A program made the translations under genes and the position numbers. DNA of 64,000 nt from Streptomyces amritsarensis (GTDB lineage Bacteria; Actinomycetota; Actinomycetes; Streptomycetales; Streptomycetaceae): contig NZ_MQUR01000028.1 of the NCBI RefSeq assembly GCF_001953875.1, forward strand, positions 1 to 64,000, written 5' to 3'. A model generated the notes under the pieces. The model saw only the letters and a program-made list of their open reading frames with translations. It did not search any database and had not been told where the DNA came from. Numbering within the stretch: position 1 is the stretch's first letter; every line of letters begins with the position of its first letter. Of this stretch, positions 6,675 through 14,923 are shown piece by piece.

Positions 6675-9647
6675 ATGTTCATGCTGATCATTTTTGGCGG
6701 GGCGGTCGCCTTCTTCCTCGTCGCCATGCTCCTCGCGTCCACTTCCTCCAAGAAGAATGCCGGTGCCAAGAACGCCGGCTCCAGGAACGGCGGCTCCCCA
6801 CGGAGCCAGGCGCCGGCCAAGCGGCGCGAGGAGATGCGGCTGCCCTACCGGTACGCCGACGACCTGATCTTCGTCCACGGGGACTCCGTCTGGACGGGCA
6901 TCGCCCTGCCCACGGCCATCGACGAATACCTCAACGCCGTCGAGCTCCAGGCCATGGCCGAGGCCCCGGCCCGCGCGCTGCTGAACCTCGCCCGCGGTGA
7001 CCGCAACGTCGAGTGCCACTACCGCAAGGTGTACCGGCCGATCACCGCCCAGGACTGGGCCGAGCAGCTCAACGCCGTGGCCTGGGACCCGACGGAGAAC
7101 TACAAGGCGTACAACTTCCGCAAGGCCGAGTACCAGGAGCGCATCGGCGCGCTGCGCGAACGCAACATCCTGCTCGTCAAGCTCGGGTCGATGAAACGGA
7201 AGTCCGGCGGTGAGAGCGGCGTGCTCCCCGGCGGCGACGACCCGGTCGAGGAGGCCGGTCTGACCCAATCGGTACGCGGTGCCGCCGACACGGCGGCCGC
7301 CGGTGCCACAGGCGTGCACGACGAGCACCTGTCGCCGGAGCTCCTGGCCCGGTGGACCCAGGTCGCCCGCGAGGTGCACGAGAGCCTCGACGGTCTCGGC
7401 GGTTCCCCGCTGAGCCGCGAGGAACTGGTCTGGCTGATCCGCAAGCCGCTCCACGGCGACCTGCCGGTTCCCGCCGAGCCGGTGCTCGGCAGCCGTTCCT
7501 GGGGGCCCGACCAGTTCGACCTGGTGGTCGACTTCTCCGGCGAGAACCACAAGACGCACATCGTGCTGCACCAGTACGACGAGATGACCGGTGAGCGGCA
7601 CACCAGCTACACGACGACGCTCGTCGCCGCGAGCTGGCCCACCGAGACCCGTTTCCGGCAGTCCACCGCGTGGGCGCGCTACGCGGCGCAGCATGTCGAC
7701 TTCCCCGTGGAGATCGACATGCGGTTCTCCCTCATCCCGTACCTGAAGTTCCAGGACCGGGCGAAGAAGATCAGCGGCAACCTCGTCGACGAGATGAACG
7801 ACATGGCCAACTCGGGACGTGCCCCCGGCACCCAGCTGGCCGCGCAGGTCACCCGTGCGCAGAACCTCCTCGACGACGTGGAGGAGCACAAGATGCCGGG
7901 CATGGAGGCGCAGATCCGCTTCACCGTCTCGGCCCCCGACCTCGCCGAGCTGGAGCGCCGCCGCCGCGTCCTGGAGATGCAGTTCAAGCAGGACCTGAAG
8001 GTCACCCTGCTGCGTCCGAGCCGCCAGCAGTGGCGGCTGCTGCAGTCGCAACTGCCGGGTGACGCGCCCAAGCTGCCCATCGCGCCGTACCTGCGCCTCC
8101 AGGAGGTCGAGCAGCTCGGTGCCGGGCTGCCCACCGCGGGCACCGAGCTCGGCGACAACCCCGAGCGCCGCTCCGGCAAGCAGCTCGGCTGGGTCGGCAA
8201 CCTCGTCGGCTGGGCGGGCAAGACCCCGGTCCACTACTCCCTGCACGTCGGCCCGGCGCGCAACGACGGCGGTGGCGTCGCCATCGTCGGAGCATCGGGC
8301 GGCGGCAAGTCCTCGCTGGCCCTGCAGAAGTTCTACGAGGAGTCGGAGGCGGGTGTGCGCTGCCTCGTCATCGACCCCAAAACCGACTTCGCCCAGCTCT
8401 GCTACTACCTGGCCTTCGGGTCCCAGGTGAACGATCCCGAGTTCCCCCTCGATGCCGAGGCGGGCCTCCTCGGGACCGCGCAGAGCCGCTTCCAGCCGGT
8501 CAATCCCGAGTTCTGGGCCGAGACCGAGGTCGTCGACCTCCTCAAGGGCCAGGCCGGCGTGCTCGACCCCTGGGTGGTCGCCCGCGACGTCCCCTCCGGC
8601 CGGCTGCTCGCCGAGACCATGCTGAGGGGCTTCCTCGGGGACGAGGACTACCAGCGGGTGCGCCTTCCCGTCATCGAGGCGATGGCCACCGTGGTCGGCT
8701 GGTACAACTCGGCGATCAGGCAGGCCACCGAGCAGGGCCTGAGCGCCCGCGACGCCGAGCGCCAGGTGCCCAGGCCGACGCTGTGGCAGGTGGTCGACGA
8801 GGTCATCCGGGCGTACGACGAAGCGGTGGCCTCCGGAGACCGCGAGGCCGTCAAGGACCTCAAGCTCGCCCAGATGCTGCTCACCGAGCTGCGCACCCTG
8901 CCGTACGCACGCCTCGCCTTCTCCGAGAACCCGCAGACCCTGTCCGCCATGCGCAAGCGCCGTACGGTCATCACCCTGCGCGGTTTCCAGACGCCGGCCT
9001 CCTCCGACCCGCGCAGCTGGAACCCCGCCGAGCGGTTGGCCGCCACCGCCCTCATGGCGGTCGTGGAACTGGGCAGCCAGATGCTCGACGTGGGCTACGA
9101 GAAGAACCCCGTGACCGGCGAGGTCGGGCTGCGGCCCAAGGCGCTGTTCGTCGACGAGGCGTATGTCGTCACCGCGACCGAGAGCGGCCGCGACCTGATG
9201 CGGCGCGCGCTCAAGCAGGGCCGCTCGTACCTGGCGGTGATCGTCCTGATCACCCAGCAGGCCATCGACCTCGTGCAGATCGAGGACTCCGAGGCGCGCA
9301 GCGGTGGTGCCAACCAGATCCACACCGTCTTCGCGTTCAAGCAGAAGTCCGCCCAGGAGGCCTCGCTGGTGGCGCCGCTGCTCGGCCGGCCCGAGAGCGA
9401 CACCAAGGTGTCCAACTCCCTTCAGGAGCTGCGAACGGGTGTCTGCCTGCAGCGGGACGTCGACAAGAGGGTCGGCACGGTCGCGGTGGACCTCGTCTTC
9501 CAGGAGATCCTCGCCGCCACGGACACCAACGGCACCACCCGTCCGGGCCGCCAGGCCACCGACCCGCCCCTCAGCGTGTGGGACTGGACCTTCATGCAGG
9601 AGGCCGCCCGCGAGGAGCGGGCGGCCGAGGCCGAGGCCGCCCGATAG
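6675..9647 (+). CDS. VirB4-like T4SS ATPase
   Basis: The protein has 990 aa from the ATG at 6675; upstream frame is the shadow of the preceding gene. A membrane helix occupies residues 1-22, followed by a Lys/Asn/Ser linker, an N-terminal VirB4/TraC-type domain to about residue 500 and the ATPase domain. The Walker A motif is GASGGGKSS near residue 540 and the Walker B motif is LFVDEA near residue 826, followed by a QGRSY...LITQQ stretch typical of VirB4/FtsK-HerA ATPases. The N-terminal helix is like TcpF-type Gram-positive VirB4s. It powers assembly of or transport through the T4SS. No second, VirD4-like coupling ATPase is present in the window. Confidence 0.85.
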   Translation: MFMLIIFGGAVAFFLVAMLLASTSSKKNAGAKNAGSRNGGSPRSQAPAKRREEMRLPYRYADDLIFVHGDSVWTGIALPTAIDEYLNAVELQAMAEAPARALLNLARGDRNVECHYRKVYRPITAQDWAEQLNAVAWDPTENYKAYNFRKAEYQERIGALRERNILLVKLGSMKRKSGGESGVLPGGDDPVEEAGLTQSVRGAADTAAAGATGVHDEHLSPELLARWTQVAREVHESLDGLGGSPLSREELVWLIRKPLHGDLPVPAEPVLGSRSWGPDQFDLVVDFSGENHKTHIVLHQYDEMTGERHTSYTTTLVAASWPTETRFRQSTAWARYAAQHVDFPVEIDMRFSLIPYLKFQDRAKKISGNLVDEMNDMANSGRAPGTQLAAQVTRAQNLLDDVEEHKMPGMEAQIRFTVSAPDLAELERRRRVLEMQFKQDLKVTLLRPSRQQWRLLQSQLPGDAPKLPIAPYLRLQEVEQLGAGLPTAGTELGDNPERRSGKQLGWVGNLVGWAGKTPVHYSLHVGPARNDGGGVAIVGASGGGKSSLALQKFYEESEAGVRCLVIDPKTDFAQLCYYLAFGSQVNDPEFPLDAEAGLLGTAQSRFQPVNPEFWAETEVVDLLKGQAGVLDPWVVARDVPSGRLLAETMLRGFLGDEDYQRVRLPVIEAMATVVGWYNSAIRQATEQGLSARDAERQVPRPTLWQVVDEVIRAYDEAVASGDREAVKDLKLAQMLLTELRTLPYARLAFSENPQTLSAMRKRRTVITLRGFQTPASSDPRSWNPAERLAATALMAVVELGSQMLDVGYEKNPVTGEVGLRPKALFVDEAYVVTATESGRDLMRRALKQGRSYLAVIVLITQQAIDLVQIEDSEARSGGANQIHTVFAFKQKSAQEASLVAPLLGRPESDTKVSNSLQELRTGVCLQRDVDKRVGTVAVDLVFQEILAATDTNGTTRPGRQATDPPLSVWDWTFMQEAAREERAAEAEAAR

Positions 9648-9698
9648 CGGTGCCTCGCACCAAGACCCATCCGAACGCATAACCCAGGGAGACACACC

Positions 9699-10247
9699 AT
9701 GCGCCTGTCCAGGACCCTCACCGCAATGACCGCGGCCGTCGCGCTGACGGCACTGACCGGTTGCGGTGGAGAGGGAAACAGCGGGCCGCTGGCCGCCCTC
9801 GGCCTGCCCAAGGCGGACAACATGGCTGCCGTCGAGAAGCTGATCAACGCCAACGGCACCTGTCGCGAGCTGGAAGGCGGCCCGAAGCACCTCGACAAGG
9901 ACACCGCGAAGATGGTCGACGACCCGGCCTTCGCCATCAAGGAGAGCGCACGCTGCAAGGACCGAAACGGCAAGAGCATCTACCTGCTGCTGCTGTCCGA
10001 CATGAAGAAGTTCCAGGAAGCGAACAAGAAGGCGCAGGAGACCGACGAGGACTTCGACTCGTCCTACCTGATCGGCCAGAACATCGCGCTCGTCTCCAAG
10101 GGCGACGACACGGTTCGGGGGCTCATGGCGGCCAAGTTCGCCCTCATGAGCTGCAATCCCCAGCACACGAAGGACATCCCCAGCGGCTACAAGAAGGACG
10201 AACCCCTGGTCAAGGGCTGCGTTGTGACCGACTACATCCCCGGATAG
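9699..10247 (+). CDS. Small lipoprotein in T4SS operon
   Basis: The protein has 182 aa with a GGGAG site upstream of the ATG. The N-terminus is a lipoprotein signal (MRLSRTLTAM, hydrophobic stretch, lipobox LTGC at about residues 19-22), so the mature protein should be lipid-anchored on the outer face of the membrane. The mature part is mostly helical with three further cysteines (TCREL, ARCKD, SCNPQ) plus one near the end, possibly forming disulfides. I do not recognise the family. Its position between virB4- and virB6-like genes suggests a surface or channel accessory factor, perhaps a counterpart of VirB7 or of surface-exclusion proteins. That role is inferred. Confidence 0.6.
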   Translation: MRLSRTLTAMTAAVALTALTGCGGEGNSGPLAALGLPKADNMAAVEKLINANGTCRELEGGPKHLDKDTAKMVDDPAFAIKESARCKDRNGKSIYLLLLSDMKKFQEANKKAQETDEDFDSSYLIGQNIALVSKGDDTVRGLMAAKFALMSCNPQHTKDIPSGYKKDEPLVKGCVVTDYIPG

Positions 10248-10300
10248 TCCGCGCGCCGGCCACTGCCCCTTGTCCGATGCGGAACCTTTGAAGGAAGCCG

Positions 10301-12622
10301 ATGTTCGTGCGCCCCAGCACCACACCACGCCGAACCGCCGATGCCCCCCCGTCGCTCAGTGACCGGCTGAAGGGGGTCGGGCGGGCAGCCAGGGCCGGGG
10401 CGTTCGTGATCCTCGCGCTGATCGCGCTGACCCTGGCGACACCCGGCACCGCGTCCGCGGACTTCTCCTGCAGTTTCACCGGCGACGACTCCTACGAACT
10501 GGACTCACCGGGGGCCAACGGCGAGTCCGTCTTCCCCGCCGTCAACCAGTGGGAGAGCGAGGCTCAGCGGGCCAAGAACCTCAACGACACCACCGGCATG
10601 ATCACCGGGGCGGTGAACATGCCCAACGGCGCGGACCAGTACACCATGTACGAGATCAACGCCATGCGCGGCATGAACTGGACCGGCACGCAGAGGGACA
10701 TCGGAGACGCCTCCCAGACCGATTCCCGTTGGGACGCCAGCGGCGCCGACAACTGCAAGGTCATGGACTATGTCAACAACGGCATCGCCAACATGGTCTT
10801 CGACGGCACCAAGATCCTGACGCGCGTATCCATATCCATCAAGGAGTTCGCCTCCAACCCCAGCCCCCTCAGCGGGCTGTACACCGGCCGGGACAACGTC
10901 GTCGAAACGCTGAAGACGAAGGTCTTCGTCCCCGCCGTCCCAGTCATGATCGCCCTCACCGGCTTCTGGGTCTTCACGAAGTGGCGCAAGGGCGAGATGC
11001 GTGAAGCCTGGTCCGGCGTCGGCTGGGCCGCACTGACCACGGTCGCCGTCGTGGCGCTCCTGACCGGCGGCAACTTCCACAAGGTCATCAATACGGCAGA
11101 CGCGGGTATCGCCGAGGCCAACAGCCTTCTCAGCGCAGCGGTGCTGGGCGGCATCTCGGACGAGATGCAGCCTCCTTGCGACCTTCCCGCGAACGCGCCC
11201 AACCGCGGTCTGCGGCAGTCGAGCTGCGCCATGTACGACACGCTGGCTTTCCGGCCCTGGGCGCTGGGGCAGTTCGGCGCGAGCGGCACGAACTGCATCT
11301 TCAAGCGGAACGAAGGCGGCAAGGTGGCCAACGGTGTGTGCCATCCGGGAGACAGCGTCACCAAGAGTTGCACCTGGGGAAAACCGGGTAGTGCCCGCTG
11401 TGAGGACCTGCGTGTCCGTCAGATGGTTTCGCAGTCCATGACCAACTTCGATGTCGCCAAGGACGTGAGCACGGAGAAGAAGTACAAGGAGGACTGGTAC
11501 GGGGTCCGTCAGGACATGGCGGGCGGCAAGGGCTCCAACCAGGAGACGGAAGACCCGAAGAAGCGCGTGTACCCGGTCGCCTACAACGAATGGGCGGGTC
11601 GCGACGCCGGAAACCGGATCGGGCTCGCCTTCTACTCCCTCGTGGCCGCGCTGATCGTCGGCATCATGGTGATCGTGCTCAGCGCGCTGACCCTGCTGTG
11701 GCACGCGGTCACCCTCATCATGATCATCATGCTGCCGCTGATCGCCACGCTGGGCATCCATCCGTCCCAGCAGAAACTGCTCAAGGGCTGGCTGCAGACC
11801 TTCATCCACAGCTTCGTCCTGCGGGCGGGCTTCGGCGTCATCCTGACCGTGCTCCTGATGCTCTACCAGATGATCCTGCCCGCCAGGATCTCCCTCGGTA
11901 TGCAGCTGCTGATGTTGCTCCTGGTCACGGTCGCCGTCGTGATGATGCTGAAGAAGCTGCTCGCCGGGAACTTCAGCCCGCAGATCGCCGGGGCGCAGGA
12001 CGCCCTGGGCGTGGGGGACATGGCGAACACCGTGGGCGGCAAGCTGGCCCAGTACGCCCCTGGCGCCGCAGCCGGCGTCGCGAAGAAGACGGGCCGTGTC
12101 GCCGGAAAGACCGCGGCCGGAACGGCGAAGGTCGCGGGGGGCGCGGTGAAGCTGACGGGGAAGGCCACCGGAAAGGGCGCGCTGGCCGCCGCGCGGGCCT
12201 ACGACAACAAGAAGAACGACAGCCGGTGGCAGAAAGAGGGCAAGCTCCCTGTCCGCAACTCCAGGCGTGACCAGCGCAGGCGTGCGTACGAGGCCAACGA
12301 GGTCCAGAGGGACGCGTACCAGAACGTGCTGGACCGGCGGGCGCAGCCGTCCCCGGCGGGCGGGGAGCCGTCGTCCGAGCCGGCGCGCCAGAGCGGCCGC
12401 GTCAGCCCGGGGAACTCGACACCCCCAGCCCCGGCACCAGCCCCTGCCGTCGCACCGCAGCAGGGTCCTCGGCCCACCGGCGGTCGGGTGAACGCCCCTG
12501 ACCCCGGCCCCGCACGGCAGCAGCCGCGGCCGTCGGCGCCCGACCTCCAGAGCACGCCGACACCGCCGAACCCGTCTCCGCCGCCCGCGCCACGAGAGGG
12601 CGACGGCAGGGTGTCCCGCTAG
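10301..12622 (+). CDS. TrbL/VirB6-like polytopic channel protein
   Basis: The protein has 773 aa. The N-terminus has a hydrophobic segment and an Ala-x-Ala-like site (about residues 30-52). A long outer loop region with conserved cysteines is followed by a pair of helices (about 210-262), a second outer domain, and a cluster of 5-6 membrane helices (about 440-560). Residues 570-773 are an Ala/Gly/Lys then Pro/Gln/Ser-rich tail, probably cytoplasmic and disordered. This is the plan of TrbL/VirB6 inner-membrane channel proteins. It is the last channel gene of the operon; the next gene follows after 12 bases, tying the channel genes to the effector-like genes in one transcript. Confidence 0.75.
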   Translation: MFVRPSTTPRRTADAPPSLSDRLKGVGRAARAGAFVILALIALTLATPGTASADFSCSFTGDDSYELDSPGANGESVFPAVNQWESEAQRAKNLNDTTGMITGAVNMPNGADQYTMYEINAMRGMNWTGTQRDIGDASQTDSRWDASGADNCKVMDYVNNGIANMVFDGTKILTRVSISIKEFASNPSPLSGLYTGRDNVVETLKTKVFVPAVPVMIALTGFWVFTKWRKGEMREAWSGVGWAALTTVAVVALLTGGNFHKVINTADAGIAEANSLLSAAVLGGISDEMQPPCDLPANAPNRGLRQSSCAMYDTLAFRPWALGQFGASGTNCIFKRNEGGKVANGVCHPGDSVTKSCTWGKPGSARCEDLRVRQMVSQSMTNFDVAKDVSTEKKYKEDWYGVRQDMAGGKGSNQETEDPKKRVYPVAYNEWAGRDAGNRIGLAFYSLVAALIVGIMVIVLSALTLLWHAVTLIMIIMLPLIATLGIHPSQQKLLKGWLQTFIHSFVLRAGFGVILTVLLMLYQMILPARISLGMQLLMLLLVTVAVVMMLKKLLAGNFSPQIAGAQDALGVGDMANTVGGKLAQYAPGAAAGVAKKTGRVAGKTAAGTAKVAGGAVKLTGKATGKGALAAARAYDNKKNDSRWQKEGKLPVRNSRRDQRRRAYEANEVQRDAYQNVLDRRAQPSPAGGEPSSEPARQSGRVSPGNSTPPAPAPAPAVAPQQGPRPTGGRVNAPDPGPARQQPRPSAPDLQSTPTPPNPSPPPAPREGDGRVSR

Positions 12623-12634
12623 GAAGGCCCGAAC

Positions 12635-13210
12635 ATGGCAAGTGTCATCGCCGACCACCCGCCGCAGGAGCTCGCCGCCGAACTGAGTGCGTTCCTGCGC
12701 GTGGACTGGCGTGCGGTCTGGCCCGGGATACCGGACGGTGAGGCCGAGCGCGCCGAGTGGTGCGCGGCCTTCGGCTGGGAGCCGCTATGGCTCCAGTCGG
12801 GCCTGTGGGTGCGTACGCCGCAGGGCGGCCGCCTGCACCTGGCCTCGGCGCCCGGCCCCGGCCGGCCCGTGACCCGGGCGTCGTACACCGTCTGGAAGGC
12901 CACTGCGGCCGAGGAGTCCGAAGGCGAGGCCGTCCTGGCGGTCGCCCTCGACCGCTACGCGGCCCACCTCGCCCGTATGACGGCGGCGTTGGGGGCCCCT
13001 GGCCGGTGGGGCGACGCCGAGGAGCGGGGGTTGGAGAGCGGTGCCCCGTACCGGATGGCCCAGTGGAGGTACGCCAATCCGCTCGCCCCGGTGATCGTTC
13101 TCGATCTGGACCACCGGGCCGGCGGGTACGCGGGGGGTGGGACGATCTCCCTCGCCTTCCACGGGCCGGCCGACCCGAACCCGGACAACGGCCCAGGCTG
13201 GCTGCTGTGA
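12635..13210 (+). CDS. Paralogous adaptor/immunity-like protein P2 (orphan copy)
   Basis: The protein has 191 aa from the ATG at 12635 with GGAAGG upstream. It is the shortest of the three related proteins: it keeps PPQELAAELSAF, VDWRAVWPG, EWCAAFGWEPL, WVRTPQGG, ALGAPGRWG and PYRMAQWRY but lacks the longer acidic loop of P1 and P3. Unlike those it is not directly followed by a cyclase-like gene; the next gene is P3. It is cytoplasmic, with no signal or membrane segment. It could be an immunity protein for an effector lost or carried by rivals, or an adaptor for another substrate. Duplicated orphan immunity genes are common in polymorphic toxin loci, which is the analogy used here. Confidence 0.6.
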   Translation: MASVIADHPPQELAAELSAFLRVDWRAVWPGIPDGEAERAEWCAAFGWEPLWLQSGLWVRTPQGGRLHLASAPGPGRPVTRASYTVWKATAAEESEGEAVLAVALDRYAAHLARMTAALGAPGRWGDAEERGLESGAPYRMAQWRYANPLAPVIVLDLDHRAGGYAGGGTISLAFHGPADPNPDNGPGWLL

Positions 13211-13241
13211 CGTACGAGATGTGAGAATGAGAGACCACGAC

Positions 13242-13859
13242 ATGAGCACCCCCTTCGAACCGCCGGTGGACCGCACCCCGCAGGAACTCGTCACGGAGCT
13301 GCGCGGACTGACCGACGTCCACTGGGAGACCGTCTGGAACGGCCCGCCCCCGGCCAGTCAGGGCCTGGACGAGTGGTGCGCCCAGTTCGGCTGGACGCCG
13401 ACCCAGTTCGAGTACGTCCTCAACGTGCGCACGGCCACGGGTGGCAGCCTGACGTTGAACGCGATGGGCGGTAGCTGGGCACCCGTGCAAAGCCTCCGGC
13501 ACTGGGTGTGGGGCGCGGCGGCGACCAGCCCGGAGGGCAACCCGAGTGTCCTGGCTGAGGCCGACCGGGTCTGGCCCCTCTACCGAGACGCCGTGTCCTC
13601 CGTACTCGGCGCACCGGCCTGGGAAGGCGCCTGGGATTCCACCGCCTTTCCGCGCGAGCTCGGTGAGTTCGCGATCCCACAGGACGCCGACCGCATCGAG
13701 GAGAAGGACCCCTATCACATGGCCTACTGGGAGCTCGCCGCTCCAGGAGGCACCCTCGTGAGCCTGCGCATCTCACCGGCTGTGGGCACCGCCGACGGGT
13801 CTGATGCCGGCGTGGTGAACATGAGCCTTCGGGTCTATCCCCGTCCTCTGGAGGCCTGA
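13242..13859 (+). CDS. Paralogous adaptor/immunity-like protein P3, partner of ARC2
   Basis: The protein has 205 aa. I chose the ATG at 13242 (GAGAG upstream); an ATG at 13227 is an alternative adding five residues. It aligns along its length with P1: RTPQELVTEL, HWETVWNGPP, EWCAQFGWTP, NVRTATGG, SVLGAPAWEGAWDS and PYHMAYW. The gap to the following cyclase-like gene is 5 bases. The repeated pairing of this family with an ADP-ribosyl cyclase-like gene in opposite-strand operons of the same locus is the main reason to think the two proteins work together. No catalytic motif is evident. Confidence 0.62.
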   Translation: MSTPFEPPVDRTPQELVTELRGLTDVHWETVWNGPPPASQGLDEWCAQFGWTPTQFEYVLNVRTATGGSLTLNAMGGSWAPVQSLRHWVWGAAATSPEGNPSVLAEADRVWPLYRDAVSSVLGAPAWEGAWDSTAFPRELGEFAIPQDADRIEEKDPYHMAYWELAAPGGTLVSLRISPAVGTADGSDAGVVNMSLRVYPRPLEA

Positions 13860-13864
13860 CGACG

Positions 13865-14923
13865 GTGGGCCCGGAACCGATACCGGCGGGTGTGGAGGAG
13901 GGCGCCCTCCTGCGGGCGAACGCCCGGCACAAGGCAACCCTGGATGCCAAGGCCAATGCACGATCTATAGCGCGGCGCATCAGGGCTGCGGCCACGGCGG
14001 CAGGGCTGGAGGACAAGCTGGCGGCGGACGGCAAGTCCCGCGTGTCCAAGGCAAGGCAGTACATCGACGCGCTTGCCGAGGACAAGGCGAAGCTCACGCC
14101 ACCCGACGGGACGAAGCCCATCAGTGCCTTCTGGTCATACGGCATTGAGCACCCGAAGGCGCCGAAAAACGACCGGAGTGTCCCGTTCCTGTCGCAGCGT
14201 TTCTTGGCCGAGGAGTGGGCCGCTCAGCAGAACGAGAGGGCCCCCGGCACCGCACAGACCCTCGAGACGACCCGGGGTGGCCGGGAACTCGACGACATGT
14301 TCCTCTGGGAAGACGAGGTCATCGAGGCTCTTGGTGGTGAGAAGGCGGGCTTCCCTGAGGGCTATGCCAAGGCCACCTGGGCCAAGATCTCCGAGACGTA
14401 CGCCGGGCTGGCCGATGGCCGGGTGTTTGTGTTCGGGCAGACCGCGGACACCCGGTCGATCCTTCATCAGCAGGAACTCGGCACGCTCCGCGGGAACGAG
14501 AACGTCGGTCTGGAGAACATCCACTTCGTCTACGAGGCGCCCCGGTCGTGGCCGGAGGTCACCCGTACGGAAGCCGGTACGAACACCGTGCGGGGCGTCG
14601 CGCAGTTCGACAACAAAGACCTCCCCCACTACATCGACCCGCAGGGCTTCGCGGCCGAAACCCCCGAGGCCCGCAAGGCGAAGATCGACAGCCTCCTGGT
14701 GGGCGTCGCGCAGGCGCAGGAACAGTCCCCGGCCCCGGCCCAGGCTGTCGAGCAGCAGGCCGCGCCGAAGGGACCGGCCGCCCCGCTGTGGCAGATGGGT
14801 TTCCAGCAGCCGCAGACCATCACGCGGCCCAAGCGTTCCGGTCCGGCCTCCGTTGTCGGCGCCCCAGGAGCTCCGCCCCTCGCTCCCCGCCCCCTCGCAA
14901 CCGGTATGGACGGTCCGGCATGA
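13865..14923 (+). CDS. CD38-like ADP-ribosyl cyclase-fold protein, putative NAD-targeting effector (ARC2)
   Basis: The protein has 352 aa from GTG at 13865. Residues 1-80 are a charged helical leader unlike that of ARC1. The core keeps the cyclase pattern: W90-S91, E134 in TLETTRGG, D143 nine residues on, W172 with S176, and E204. The distance W172-E204 (32) equals W154-E186 in ARC1 although much of the intervening sequence differs, so these positions are under constraint. The tail from about residue 285 is Pro/Ala/Gln-rich. There is no signal peptide, so export would need the T4SS or another dedicated route. NAD glycohydrolase or cyclase activity is predicted. Overlap of the stop with the next start (ATGA) couples it to a membrane protein. 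Confidence 0.68.
   Translation: MGPEPIPAGVEEGALLRANARHKATLDAKANARSIARRIRAAATAAGLEDKLAADGKSRVSKARQYIDALAEDKAKLTPPDGTKPISAFWSYGIEHPKAPKNDRSVPFLSQRFLAEEWAAQQNERAPGTAQTLETTRGGRELDDMFLWEDEVIEALGGEKAGFPEGYAKATWAKISETYAGLADGRVFVFGQTADTRSILHQQELGTLRGNENVGLENIHFVYEAPRSWPEVTRTEAGTNTVRGVAQFDNKDLPHYIDPQGFAAETPEARKAKIDSLLVGVAQAQEQSPAPAQAVEQQAAPKGPAAPLWQMGFQQPQTITRPKRSGPASVVGAPGAPPLAPRPLATGMDGPA

Noticed and set aside
6498..10328. Open frame of more than 1200 codons on the minus strand opposite virB4
   Set aside because: High-GC codon bias of the real forward genes removes stops from this strand. The product is low-complexity and contradicts the Walker motifs and overlaps seen on the forward strand.
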